A stretch of 64,000 bases of DNA from an uncultured Clostridia bacterium (GCA_934747385.1 CAKVGK010000002.1:1-64000), one strand, 5' to 3'; positions 44,936 to 53,019 are shown, numbered from the stretch's first letter. A program made the numbers and translations. The notes: generated by a model not told the origin, from the letters alone.

Positions 44936-45009
44936 GTAGTACCACATTGAACAGGCTTTAAAATCTCTTAGAGTGCCTTAAAAGTGAGTCTTTATAGGAG
45001 GTAACTAGT
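44936..45009 (+). promoter_or_regulatory. Possible L21 leader
   Basis: The 5' UTR of about 75 nt before rplU has short pairing segments (for example CTTAGAGTGCC and a later GTGAGTC) and Shine-Dalgarno TAGGAGG. Firmicutes often carry an autoregulatory L21 leader here; I cannot confirm the consensus by eye. Confidence 0.35.
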
Positions 45010-45315
45010 ATGTACGCGATAGCAAATATTTCAGGTAAACAATTTAAAGTTGAAGCCGGTAATACTCTTGTTGTTGATCGTCTTAACGCTGAAGCTGGCG
45101 AAGTTGTAACATTCCCAGTTCTTATGATTGTTGACGGCAGCAAATCAAAAGTTGGCAACCCTGTTGTAAAAGATATTGTTGTTAGTGCAAAAGTTGTTGA
45201 ACACGTTTTGGATAAGAAAATCACAGTTTATAAATACAAAGCTAAAAAGAACGAACGTAAGAAACAAGGTCACAGACAACCATACACAAAAATTACAATC
45301 GAAAGCATAGGTTAA
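45010..45315 (+). CDS. rplU: 50S ribosomal protein L21
   Basis: The 101-residue protein is of normal length: MYAIANISGKQFKVEAGNTL at the start, FPVLMIVDGSK in the middle and KYKAKKNERKKQGHRQPYT, the RNA-binding tail. It binds 23S rRNA domain I. It is the first gene of rplU-prp-rpmA, with 3-bp and 2-bp gaps. Confidence 0.97.
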   Translation: MYAIANISGKQFKVEAGNTLVVDRLNAEAGEVVTFPVLMIVDGSKSKVGNPVVKDIVVSAKVVEHVLDKKITVYKYKAKKNERKKQGHRQPYTKITIESIG

Positions 45316-45318
45316 TAG

Positions 45319-45630
45319 ATGATTAACTTAACAATTTTAAAAAGTAACAATGCAATAACAACCATTCAGGCCAAAGGTCATTCTGGCTATGCGGTGGCTG
45401 GGCAAGATATTGTGTGCAGCGCGGTTTCAACAATCATGCAAACGACTTTGAATGGTTTGCTTGAAGTGGTGAAAGCGGACGTTGATTACGAAATCAATGA
45501 GGAAATCCCTTTTATGCGCATTAGCGTGAAAGAGGACGATAAGCAAGCACAAATTTTAATGCAAAGCGCATATCTGGCTGTTAAACAAATTGCAGATGAT
45601 TACAAAGACTACATTAAAATAAAGGAGTAA
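45319..45630 (+). CDS. prp: Ribosomal-processing cysteine protease Prp
   Basis: Prp removes the N-terminal extension of L27 in Firmicutes and relatives. The 103-residue protein has the catalytic His in KGHSGYA and the catalytic Cys in [11 protein letters not shown]. It sits between rplU and rpmA, the standard place, and the matching cleavage site is present in the L27 sequence. Confidence 0.95.
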   Translation: MINLTILKSNNAITTIQAKGHSGYAVAGQDIVCSAVSTIMQTTLNGLLEVVKADVDYEINEEIPFMRISVKEDDKQAQILMQSAYLAVKQIADDYKDYIKIKE

Positions 45631-45632
45631 CT

Positions 45633-45914
45633 ATGATTAAGTTCAATATTCAATTGTTTGCCCATAAAAAAGGCGGCGGCAGCACAAAGAACGGTCGAGA
45701 TAGTGAATCAAAACGTCTTGGTGTTAAAACTGGCGATGGTCAATTTGTTCACGCTGGTTCAATTATTGTTCGCCAAAGAGGAACAAAAATCTACCCATCA
45801 ACAAATGTTGGTTGCGGCAAAGATTACACATTGTTTGCTTTAATTGACGGCGTTGTTCGTTTTAAACGTGACGCTAGGGGCAGAAAAATTGCCACTGTAG
45901 AAGCAAAAATCTAA
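45633..45914 (+). CDS. rpmA: 50S ribosomal protein L27, with Prp-cleavable extension
   Basis: The 93-residue protein starts [20 protein letters not shown]. The first residues up to LFA are the Prp-removed extension known from Bacillus, Staphylococcus and Clostridia; cleavage after the Ala exposes the N-terminus that reaches the peptidyl transferase centre. The body ([31 protein letters not shown]) is canonical. A terminator follows; obg, usually next, is absent. Confidence 0.97.
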   Translation: MIKFNIQLFAHKKGGGSTKNGRDSESKRLGVKTGDGQFVHAGSIIVRQRGTKIYPSTNVGCGKDYTLFALIDGVVRFKRDARGRKIATVEAKI

Positions 45915-45929
45915 TTAATTATAAATATC

Positions 45930-45960
45930 AAAAAAGGACTTTCAGCAAAGTCCTTTTTTT
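45930..45960 (+). terminator. Terminator of rplU-prp-rpmA
   Basis: AAAAAGGACTTT pairs with AAAGTCCTTTTT, then more T. Confidence 0.9.
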
Positions 45961-45974
45961 AATTCTAATCTCAC

Positions 45975-46125
45975 GTGCCACTTTGAAACCGATTACTCGA
46001 TTGAGTGTATCTTTTCTTTTTGTCTTTTGTATGCGGAAATGATTGTTTAATTGAGAATATATTTTCTTTCTGCAATATTTGTCATACCGAAATGCAATAG
46101 CATCGAGTGTATTTCTTTTAATGTT
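45975..46125. repeat. Cluster of dispersed hairpin repeats
   Basis: Two clear copies and one weak copy of a small element of the form GAAA - stem-loop - GAGTGTAT(C) - TTTT lie here: about 45975-46018 (stem AACCGA with TCGATT), about 46030-46075 (degenerate), and 46081-46120 (starts GTCATACCGAAA; stem ATGC with GCAT). The stem sequence differs between copies while pairing is kept. Confidence 0.6.
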
Positions 46126-46138
46126 CATCTAAAGAGCT

Positions 46139-46355
46139 GCGACTCAACGCTAACGCATTGAGAACGCTCAATTTAAAAATACGCGACTCAACGCTGACGC
46201 ATTGAGAACACTCAATTTAAAAATACGCGACTCAACGCTGACGCATTGAGAACACTCAATTTAAAAATACGCGACTCAACGCTAGCGCATTGAGAACACT
46301 CAATTTAAAAATACGCGACTCAACGCTAACGCATTGAGAACGCTCAATTTAAAAA
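46139..46355. repeat. Five-unit 44-bp tandem array
   Basis: Units start with GCGACTCAACGCT at 46139, 46183, 46227, 46271 and 46315. Each can form either CTCAAcGC-GCaTTGAG or ATTGAG-CTCAAT hairpins, which compete for the same ATTGAG. The few differences between units (TAAC/TGAC/TAGC and AACG/AACA) all lie in the loops. The last unit runs into the 3' end of the next gene and includes its stop codon. Confidence 0.95.
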
Positions 46356-47078
46356 TCTCGCGTCAAACTTATTTTTACAAGCGAAGATAATGGCAATCAC
46401 AATGTCCAACAACAGCAAGAAAACCATAACCAACCAGAACACATAACCAGGGCGAACAAACGCAAGGGTGGTTATAACCGCAACGGCCAACAAAAGTGCA
46501 ACAATAACAGGGATTAAACTGAATTTGTTGAACTTTGTCTTAATTTTTGCAGATTTATTAATTTCTTTATCTTCAATATAAATGTTTGTAACAAACCTTG
46601 GGTCAATTTCAAACAATCTATTTGCAATGTGAGAATTTAATAGTTCAAGCATAAAATCCTTAGGAATATATTGCAATTTGGGGCTTGCCAATCCGTCTTT
46701 GTTCTTAAACATTGCTTTAACGTAAATATTATAAGAGCCATTGCTAAATTGTTCAAAAAAGTTATATTTAGGCATGAGATTAACAATTTTGCTTCCGTCG
46801 CCAATCTTGCTTAAAAAATTGTTGAGCATGTGGTTGTTTAGTTCCAAGCTGGAATAGCAGAGTAAAACATCGTCCATAGGGCATTTCATAAGCATAGCGT
46901 GCAAAACTTTTGCCAAATTTTTTGAGTAAATGGCGGTAATATTATAACCGAAAGATTTAAAAAGTGTTTGAAATGGACTTTTGACAACAAAGTAAATATC
47001 GTTGCCAAACCTTGCTTGCATCATATCAACCTTGCTTTTGATATTGCTAACGCTATCAACCACGTAAACTAATTTCAT
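46344..47078 (-). CDS. Unknown protein with two C-terminal membrane helices
   Basis: I do not recognise this 244-residue protein. The N-terminal 180 residues are soluble with alternating beta and alpha segments (MKLVYVVDSVSNIKSKVDMM, DVLLCYSSLELNNHML), reminiscent of a Rossmann-like domain. Two membrane helices follow (about 188-208 and 212-233), then a short tail. It ends inside the last unit of the 44-bp array, so its final residues may derive from the repeat. Shine-Dalgarno AGGGGT precedes the ATG. It could be a membrane-attached sensor, but nothing proves it. Confidence 0.7.
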   Translation of the reverse strand: MKLVYVVDSVSNIKSKVDMMQARFGNDIYFVVKSPFQTLFKSFGYNITAIYSKNLAKVLHAMLMKCPMDDVLLCYSSLELNNHMLNNFLSKIGDGSKIVNLMPKYNFFEQFSNGSYNIYVKAMFKNKDGLASPKLQYIPKDFMLELLNSHIANRLFEIDPRFVTNIYIEDKEINKSAKIKTKFNKFSLIPVIVALLLAVAVITTLAFVRPGYVFWLVMVFLLLLDIVIAIIFACKNKFDARFLN

Positions 47079-47218
47079 AATTGACCCCTATATATTTGAA
47101 TTATACAACAAAAATTTCAATTTTAAAAACAAAATACATAAAAATCGCAAAAATGTTTGATATTGGTTTGTGTCTTTCATTAAAAATAAAAAAAATTAGT
47201 ATTGACATAAATTAAAAA

Positions 47219-47250
47219 CAAAAAAAGCGAGAATGAATCTCACTTTTTTT
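47219..47250 (-). terminator. Terminator of the XRE-type gene
   Basis: On the minus strand AGTGAGA and TCTCGCT pair with one mismatch around a 5-nt loop and are followed by seven T. Confidence 0.7.
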
Positions 47251-48016
47251 ATTTTAAACTAACACTAATAGTTTCACTTTTTTCTTGTTTCTCTTGGACT
47301 GGAGCAGTTGTGGAGGTGGACTCTTCTTGAGTTTTTATGGTATTTTCAACCTCTTTTTCATTTTTAAACTTTTTGTGCTTTTCAGCCTTTTTCTTTTTCT
47401 CTTTCAGGTGCTCTTTTTTTGGCTTGCGTAAAAGTGCTCCCCAAAGAATAAATGCAATTTGCAGTGGAATGCCAACAAAGTAAATAATCCAAACATTGTA
47501 TTGAATCAATTGAACATGCAAGCACACCAGTGTTGACCACAACAAGAAAGATAAAATCCAAAATAACCACTGGCGTTTGCCCCAAATTGAGTTGAACACA
47601 ATCAAAACAATGAACGAAGTGGGCACAGACCATAAAAATAACATGTAAAGGTTTCCGCCTGAAACAATTTTATTGGAAACATACCAAATTGTTGCGGCAA
47701 TCCAAACAGTACAAACAGCCAAAAGGGAGATAATCAATTTTGTTGGGAACAATCTATCTCTTATAGGCACTTTTGTCTCTTCTTCTGCACACAAAGAGTC
47801 ATTTTTCTGCGTTAAATCGTCCAAAGTTACGCCATAAAAACTGGCCAATTGGAAAAGAATGTCAATGCTTGGCAAAGATTCACCTTTTTCCCATTTTGAA
47901 ATGGATTTGTCGGAATAATTAAATTTTTCAGCCAATTCAAGTTGTGTGAGTTTTTTGCTTCTTCTTAGCTTTTGCAAATTTTGCCCAATTATCAGGTTTA
48001 TATCTTCGTTTGTCAT
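47249..48016 (-). CDS. XRE-family regulator with membrane domain
   Basis: From ATG 48016 (Shine-Dalgarno GAGGT) the product has 255 residues. Residues about 7-65 form an HTH_3 domain (IIGQNLQKLRRSKKLTQLELA, YSDKSISKWEKGESLPS, LASFYGVTLDDL). Four hydrophobic helices occupy about 90-190, followed by a Lys/Glu-rich tail of about 60 residues. Such HTH-membrane fusions are common in Firmicutes and probably respond to envelope state or an integral ligand. The target is unknown. A start at 48112 would add 32 unrelated residues. Confidence 0.82.
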   Translation of the reverse strand: MTNEDINLIIGQNLQKLRRSKKLTQLELAEKFNYSDKSISKWEKGESLPSIDILFQLASFYGVTLDDLTQKNDSLCAEEETKVPIRDRLFPTKLIISLLAVCTVWIAATIWYVSNKIVSGGNLYMLFLWSVPTSFIVLIVFNSIWGKRQWLFWILSFLLWSTLVCLHVQLIQYNVWIIYFVGIPLQIAFILWGALLRKPKKEHLKEKKKKAEKHKKFKNEKEVENTIKTQEESTSTTAPVQEKQEKSETISVSLK

Positions 48017-48113
48017 ATTTACCTCATAATAATATAAATATTTTACAATATTGGAAAAAATATTGCAAACGATTTGAACTATTCTCTTCAAATTAGAGCA
48101 ATTATCAAACAAT

Positions 48114-49154
48114 CTAAGATTTTGAGAGTCGGTTTTTAATAATTTTGAGAGAGTTGAGTGCTAGATTGAAGTCACATTTGCTGCAAGAAAGACCAATTTT
48201 AATTTTGTCTTTTAAACTTAGCATAAGATTGCAGTTCTCTTTCCCATTTTTACAAACCAAAAAATTTTGTTTAGTATCACAAAAAGAACTAATTTTTGTG
48301 CCAGGTTTTGCCAGATTAAAAATATTTTTAACAATCAAAACAGTTCCAGTTCCATTTAAAAGTTTTGCACAGTCCTTGTGAACAACTTTGGCGTCATATT
48401 GTGTCATTATATCAAGATTGGCGTAGGAAAGTTCATCAAATGATTTCGTTTTACATATGTTTGGATTGATAGGGAACACGCCATTAACGTCAGTCCAGTT
48501 TTCGTAAATGTTGACACCCAAACATTTGGCAATAATGCTGCCAGTCAGGTCACTTCCACCTCGGCTGAAAAGTTTGATTTTTTTAACTTTAGTTTTTATG
48601 TTTTTTGTAACAGATTCTTGTTGAGAAATATTTTTATTGTCAATAAAATATTCTTCGTAGCAAGCGTAAAACCCAGGAATAATTATTTTTTTATATTTTA
48701 GCACATATTTTTTTAAATTTTTTTCAGTTTTTTTATAATTTATTTTATTTTTTTCAAAAAATATTACATTTTCTGCGGGAATTAATTTAATTTTTAAATA
48801 TTTTGACATTATCATTGAGGTTAAAAATTCTCCACGCGAAATGAAAAAATCTTTATCGTTATCTTGGTCAAATTTTTTGCAATAATGCTCAATGATTTCA
48901 TTAATATTTAATTTGACATTTGTGTTATGGCAAAGCCTTTGCAGTTTTTCAGCAATACACTTTTTAATTTTACTTTTATTTGTGTTTTTATGGGTGTAGG
49001 CGATAAGTAAGTCAGTTAGTTTTTTATCTTTGTCATTTTCTTTTCCAATTGCGGAAAAAACCCAAATTGTCCTTTCATTGTTGTTTAGACTTGCAACATT
49101 TTTTATTGCCTGTTTGCCGGTTGTTGCTTTGCCTCCAAATTTGCACACTATCAT
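48114..49154 (-). CDS. lysC: Aspartate kinase, catalytic domain only
   Basis: Aspartokinase phosphorylates L-aspartate, the first step to diaminopimelate, lysine, methionine and threonine. The 346-residue protein has KFGGKATT (usually KFGGTSV), FSRGGSDLTGS and WTDVNGVFPINP, and the C-terminal PGTKIS that ends the kinase domain. Only about 55 residues follow, where two ACT domains (about 150 residues) normally give lysine or threonine feedback. It is the last gene of dapA-dapB-lysC and overlaps dapB by 4 bp. Confidence 0.85.
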   Translation of the reverse strand: MIVCKFGGKATTGKQAIKNVASLNNNERTIWVFSAIGKENDKDKKLTDLLIAYTHKNTNKSKIKKCIAEKLQRLCHNTNVKLNINEIIEHYCKKFDQDNDKDFFISRGEFLTSMIMSKYLKIKLIPAENVIFFEKNKINYKKTEKNLKKYVLKYKKIIIPGFYACYEEYFIDNKNISQQESVTKNIKTKVKKIKLFSRGGSDLTGSIIAKCLGVNIYENWTDVNGVFPINPNICKTKSFDELSYANLDIMTQYDAKVVHKDCAKLLNGTGTVLIVKNIFNLAKPGTKISSFCDTKQNFLVCKNGKENCNLMLSLKDKIKIGLSCSKCDFNLALNSLKIIKNRLSKS

Positions 49155-49798
49155 AGCAGTTCCTCAATTGAATAAAATCCAGCGGGTGAGTTTGTTAACT
49201 TTTCGCAAACTTTTATTGCACCCTCGCAAAAGCAATTTCGGCTTAAAGCGGTGTGTTTTATTTCAACAACCTCATTCTCGCCAAAAGCCACTAAAGAATG
49301 CTCTCCAATAATGCTTCCAGCACGCACGGCAAAGGTTTCTGGACGTATGTTTAGTTTGTCAAGCTTATAAATAATTTGTTTTGCTGTTCCGCTTGGTGCG
49401 TCTTTCTTTTGTTTGTGGTGAATTTCAGTCAAAACAAAATCGTAATCTTTTACGGCAGCCATGCACTCAAGCATTTTTGAAAAAGCCATAACGCCAACAC
49501 TCAAATTGGGGCATAAGGCAATGGCAATATTTTTGCTTGCAAGTTTCATTAACTTTAAATTGTTTTTATCATGATTTGTGCAGGCAATCAAAATTGGCTT
49601 TTTCTTTGCCTTGGCAAGTTGTAAATTTTGTTCTAAAGCCTGAGGGGAAGAGAAGTCCACAATAACATCAAATTGCTCTTTATTTGCCTGTTCAAAATTT
49701 TGTTTATCGACCGCAAAAAAATCAATATTTTTGTTTGTCATATATTTTTGCATTTGTGTTCCCATTCGTCCATTTGCACCAATTAATAGAATTTTCAT
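49151..49798 (-). CDS. dapB: 4-hydroxy-tetrahydrodipicolinate reductase
   Basis: DapB reduces the DapA product with NAD(P)H in the diaminopimelate pathway. The 215-residue protein, shorter than the usual 240-270, has GANGRMG (residues 7-13) for nucleotide binding and EIHHKQKKDAPSGTA, the substrate-binding signature with the catalytic His pair. It follows dapA after a 101-bp AT-rich gap and overlaps lysC (ATGA). Confidence 0.93.
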   Translation of the reverse strand: MKILLIGANGRMGTQMQKYMTNKNIDFFAVDKQNFEQANKEQFDVIVDFSSPQALEQNLQLAKAKKKPILIACTNHDKNNLKLMKLASKNIAIALCPNLSVGVMAFSKMLECMAAVKDYDFVLTEIHHKQKKDAPSGTAKQIIYKLDKLNIRPETFAVRAGSIIGEHSLVAFGENEVVEIKHTALSRNCFCEGAIKVCEKLTNSPAGFYSIEELL

Positions 49799-49899
49799 TA
49801 AAACCTCATTGATATAAAATTTTAAAAATAATTAAAAAAATGTTTAAAATATTAAGAAAAACGCGCAAAAAATTGAAATTTTTTAAAAATATATTAATT

Positions 49900-50757
49900 T
49901 TAATTAAATTTTTTTATAATTTCTTTTAAAGATTTTTTAATTTTATTTTTATTTTCTTCAGTTAGAATTGTTAATGGTTTTCTAACAATGTTTTTGCAAA
50001 GACCAAATTCACTCAATGCTAATTTAACAGGAATAGGGTTAACTTCACAAAACAATAAACTATTAATTTCAAACAACGCATTGTGCAAATTTTTGCTGCA
50101 TTCTTGGTTTTGCCATTGGTTGCAAACAAGGTTTGGGAATATATTGCTTGTCACGCTTATGCAGCCATCTCCGCCATGACTAAAGAATAAATGATTGAAT
50201 TTGTCGTTGCCGCTGTAAACTGGCTTGTGATGATTATTTAGCAATTTCAAAATTTGGTCAATATCTCCACTGGCTTCTTTTGTTCCTATCATGTAATTCA
50301 ATTTTTCCAACTCCAAAATGGTTTGAGGTTGAATGTTTAATCCTGTTCGGCTTGGAACATTGTAAACAATAAAAGGGAATTTGACTTTGTTAATTTCTTT
50401 GTAATGTTCAATCAATCCAAGTTGTGTGCATTTGTTGTAATATGGGCTTACAACCACCGCACCATCAGCACCAAGTTTTTTTGCCTGCTTTGTGTTTTTA
50501 ACAGCCTGCAAAGTGGAATTGCAACCTGTGCCAACAAGCAGAAAGCAACGCCCATGAATTTGTTGCACACAAAATTGAATTATCTGTTTGCGCTCTTTTG
50601 GTAAAATAGTGGGAGATTCACCAGTTGTTCCCAAAATTAAAATGGCGTCAATTTGATTTGCAATTTGAAATTCAATCATTTTTTCCAAGGAGGAATAATC
50701 AATTTCATTTTTTTTGTTAAATGGGGTTGCCAAAGCGGTGCAAGTTTTAAATTTCAT
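49900..50757 (-). CDS. dapA: 4-hydroxy-tetrahydrodipicolinate synthase
   Basis: DapA condenses pyruvate with aspartate semialdehyde. The 285-residue protein is of normal length: TALATPF at the start, GTTGESPT, the catalytic Tyr in YNVPSRTGLN, the Schiff-base Lys in IGTKEASGDI, and YSGNDKF. It heads dapA-dapB-lysC. Its promoter lies just upstream, and Shine-Dalgarno AGAGGTG precedes the ATG. No lysine riboswitch is seen. Confidence 0.95.
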   Translation of the reverse strand: MKFKTCTALATPFNKKNEIDYSSLEKMIEFQIANQIDAILILGTTGESPTILPKERKQIIQFCVQQIHGRCFLLVGTGCNSTLQAVKNTKQAKKLGADGAVVVSPYYNKCTQLGLIEHYKEINKVKFPFIVYNVPSRTGLNIQPQTILELEKLNYMIGTKEASGDIDQILKLLNNHHKPVYSGNDKFNHLFFSHGGDGCISVTSNIFPNLVCNQWQNQECSKNLHNALFEINSLLFCEVNPIPVKLALSEFGLCKNIVRKPLTILTEENKNKIKKSLKEIIKKFN

Positions 50758-50780
50758 ATGTCACCTCTTACATCTTGTGA

Positions 50781-50809
50781 TATATATTTTAATGCTTTAA
50801 ATTAATCAA
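50781..50809 (-). promoter_or_regulatory. Promoter of dapA-dapB-lysC
   Basis: On the minus strand TTGATT (50809-50804), a 17-nt spacer and TATATA (50786-50781), about 23 nt before the ATG. Confidence 0.55.
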
Positions 50810-50946
50810 GTGTGAAAAGACTCTTTTAAACCTTTAAAACAATTGGCAACAAATTGCAAGCGAAATTCCAATTTCAATTTTGACACTTCTTAACAATAAA
50901 TAATGCTTAAAATAAGCAAATTTTTGCATATGTCGGTACATCCTGC

Positions 50947-51015
50947 TTGACAAGTTTTCTGCTGAATGATATCATGAATTTTCGCGATATCAAATAAATA
51001 ACGAATGAATATCGC
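50947..51015 (+). promoter_or_regulatory. Promoter and inverted repeat of the gene at 51032
   Basis: TTGACA (50947-50952), a 17-nt spacer and TATCAT (50970-50975). The leader has GCGATAT (50984-50990) and its complement ATATCGC (51009-51015), 18 nt apart, directly before Shine-Dalgarno AAAAGGAG. It could be an operator or an RNA stem that hides the start. Confidence 0.55.
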
Positions 51016-51031
51016 AGAGTAAAAGGAGATT

Positions 51032-51793
51032 ATGGAAGACACTGTCAACATTGAAAAAACCACTTTCAAGTCAAAAGCCGATTTTGAAAGAGCGATTAAT
51101 AAATACATTTCAAAAATCAACAAAACGGATGAGTTTGTTCTGTTTGCGCATCAAATTAATAATTTTAGGCAGTCAGTGGGGGAGCGTAATCCTCAAATTA
51201 AATTAAATTCTATTTTAACAAAAGGTTTAAATGCTTATAAATATAGCTCAGCGGACGGAACACTTAACTACATGGGTTTAAGCACAGAGTCTTGCACAAT
51301 AGACAATGTCTTGAATTACGATTATCATAAATTTGGCGTGGGGCAAATAAACAATTTTCCAACCATTATTCTTGCTTTTCCTAGATTTATTAAATACGAC
51401 GGCAAACAAGTTGAATTTGCAACCTCACCTTACAGCAAGGAAAAGCCAGGTTCTCACCAAAAGTTGGTTGCACTTTTAACGAAAAGAATTTCACAATATC
51501 ACACAGTTGACACACAATATACTCCAAAAACTTGGCTTGATATTATGAAAGGCTTTGCGGATTTCGCAATAAAGGACACACTTTTTGCATTTTATCAACA
51601 GGCTGAAAACGAATATGTTTTGTTGTTGCCACACACGCATTGGGTAGAGCAAAGCGCAGATAAATACGCCATTCACAAACACAATTTGGCAAAAATGGTT
51701 GAAAGTTTTAAAGGCAATTTGGAAGACGCTATTGTTTACGAAACCAAACAAAATCAGTTGATTGTTGACTCTTATTTGAACGATTACGATTGA
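51032..51793 (+). CDS. Unknown soluble protein
   Basis: I do not recognise this 253-residue protein. It has no signal peptide or membrane helix. The N-terminal 40 residues are helical and charged (TFKSKADFERAINKYISKIN). A central part is beta-rich (TIILAFPRFIKYDGKQVEF), and the last third has an aromatic, His-rich segment (PHTHWVEQSADKYAIHKHN). It has a strong ribosome site and a leader with an inverted repeat. The stop codon overlaps the -35 of the ndk promoter. Confidence 0.75.
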   Translation: MEDTVNIEKTTFKSKADFERAINKYISKINKTDEFVLFAHQINNFRQSVGERNPQIKLNSILTKGLNAYKYSSADGTLNYMGLSTESCTIDNVLNYDYHKFGVGQINNFPTIILAFPRFIKYDGKQVEFATSPYSKEKPGSHQKLVALLTKRISQYHTVDTQYTPKTWLDIMKGFADFAIKDTLFAFYQQAENEYVLLLPHTHWVEQSADKYAIHKHNLAKMVESFKGNLEDAIVYETKQNQLIVDSYLNDYD

Positions 51794-51818
51794 CAAATTT
51801 AAAATTGTGTTGTATAAT
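51790..51818 (+). promoter_or_regulatory. Promoter of ndk
   Basis: Consensus TTGACA (51790-51795), a 17-nt spacer and TATAAT (51813-51818), overlapping the stop codon of the upstream gene. Confidence 0.85.
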
Positions 51819-51847
51819 CCAGCATACAAACAAAAAGGTAGGTTATT

Positions 51848-52291
51848 ATGAAAGAAAAAACTTATGTTATGGTTAAACCAGGATTTGCAGATAATCCACA
51901 AGTTATCAAGTATGTTAAACAAAGGTTAAAACAGGCAGGATTAACAATCAATGAAGAGTCTTACATTTGCTACGATGAAAGCCACGCAAAACAACACTAT
52001 GTTGATCATGTTTTAAAATCTTTTTATCCTGAATTGGAACAATATATAACAAGTAGTCCAGCATATGGAATGATTGTTACTGGTGAAAACGCAATCTCAA
52101 CAATTCGCGCAATGGCTGGAGCAACAAAAAATCCTGAAGAAGGAACAATTAGATATGAAGTTCCAAAAATGTTGAACCTTCCAATAAGGGTTACTGAAAA
52201 CGTTGTTCATTCTTCAGACAGTGTGGAAGCAGCTCAACGTGAAATTGCAATTTTTGAAGATTTGGTTAATAACAACACAAAAACAGTTTAG
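51848..52291 (+). CDS. ndk: Nucleoside diphosphate kinase
   Basis: Ndk moves the gamma-phosphate between nucleotides through a phosphohistidine. The 147-residue protein has the catalytic His121 in VVHSSDS (usual N-x-x-H-G-S-D), YVMVKPGFADN at the start and the R-rich GATKNPEEGTIR. KPG replaces the usual KPD, and SS replaces GS, so it is a divergent but probably active member. Shine-Dalgarno AAAGGTAGG precedes it. Confidence 0.9.
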   Translation: MKEKTYVMVKPGFADNPQVIKYVKQRLKQAGLTINEESYICYDESHAKQHYVDHVLKSFYPELEQYITSSPAYGMIVTGENAISTIRAMAGATKNPEEGTIRYEVPKMLNLPIRVTENVVHSSDSVEAAQREIAIFEDLVNNNTKTV

Positions 52292-52311
52292 CAAATGCTA
52301 AACTTTTTTTT
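52285..52311 (+). terminator. Terminator of ndk
   Basis: AGTTTAGC, loop AAAT and GCTAAACT are followed by T; the stem includes the ndk stop codon. Confidence 0.88.
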
Positions 52312-52335
52312 GCGATTTACAACAATTTTTTAAGT

Positions 52336-52364
52336 TTGACTTGCTGATTTGAAAATTATATAAT
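52336..52364 (+). promoter_or_regulatory. Promoter of the cyclo-ligase gene (leaderless type)
   Basis: TTGACT (52336-52341), a 17-nt spacer and TATAAT (52359-52364) end 7 nt before the ATG at 52372. Confidence 0.65.
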
Positions 52365-52371
52365 AATTAAA

Positions 52372-52941
52372 ATGAAAAAGACATTGCGCGAACAAATGAA
52401 GCAGAAAAGGAATAAACTTTCAACTTTTGAGGTTGAAAAATTTTCTCATCAAATTTTTGAAAATTTTAAAAAAGAATTAAAAAATTTAGGTTGTAACACT
52501 TTTTTTGTTTATAACAGTTTTGGCAAAGAAGTGCGCACAAATGAGATTGTTGAATTTTTGCTTAAAGGGGGCAAAAAAGTTTATATGCCTCGCGTTGAAG
52601 GCAAGCAAATGGTGGCAGTGCAAGTTCAGCAAAACACTCAATTTGCAATCAGCAACTATGGAATAATGGAGCCAGTTGGCAAGGCTGAGCAGATTGATGA
52701 TTTTGTTTGTTTGGCTCCTTGCTTGGCGGTTGATAGTTTCGGCAATAGGTTGGGCTATGGTGGCGGCTATTACGACAGATTTTTGGCCAATAAACACTCA
52801 ATTAACATAGCAATTTGCTTCAACTTTCAGTGCGTTGAAAAACTTGAACCCAATCAATTCGACCAACCCATGCACCTAATCATCACCCAAAATTCAGTTA
52901 TTAAATTAAGTAGAGAAAAAGAATATTCAATCAAATCTTAA
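52372..52941 (+). CDS. 5-formyltetrahydrofolate cyclo-ligase
   Basis: This enzyme converts 5-formyl-THF to 5,10-methenyl-THF with ATP. The 189-residue protein has the family end block LAPCLAVDSFGNRLGYGGGYYDR, given here as LAPCLAVDSFGNR and LGYGGGYYDR, and the N-terminal LREQMKQKRNKLS. It is of normal length. The start is fixed by the promoter 7 nt upstream and the message is probably leaderless. Confidence 0.93.
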   Translation: MKKTLREQMKQKRNKLSTFEVEKFSHQIFENFKKELKNLGCNTFFVYNSFGKEVRTNEIVEFLLKGGKKVYMPRVEGKQMVAVQVQQNTQFAISNYGIMEPVGKAEQIDDFVCLAPCLAVDSFGNRLGYGGGYYDRFLANKHSINIAICFNFQCVEKLEPNQFDQPMHLIITQNSVIKLSREKEYSIKS

Positions 52942-52948
52942 TTATAGC

Positions 52949-52978
52949 AAAAAAGCACTGCATGAAGCAGTGTTTTTG
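52949..52978 (+). terminator. Terminator of the cyclo-ligase gene
   Basis: GCACTGC, loop ATGAA and GCAGTGT with A- and T-tracts outside. Confidence 0.82.
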
Positions 52979-53019
52979 TATTTATTGAGAATCGTTATTT
53001 AAACATTATTGTTGATAAA

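Noticed and set aside
46139..46355. CRISPR array
   Set aside because: Units are directly adjacent with no variable spacers, and no cas genes are present.
50758..50946. Lysine riboswitch before dapA
   Set aside because: The promoter lies about 23 nt before the ATG, leaving no room, and the core motifs are absent.
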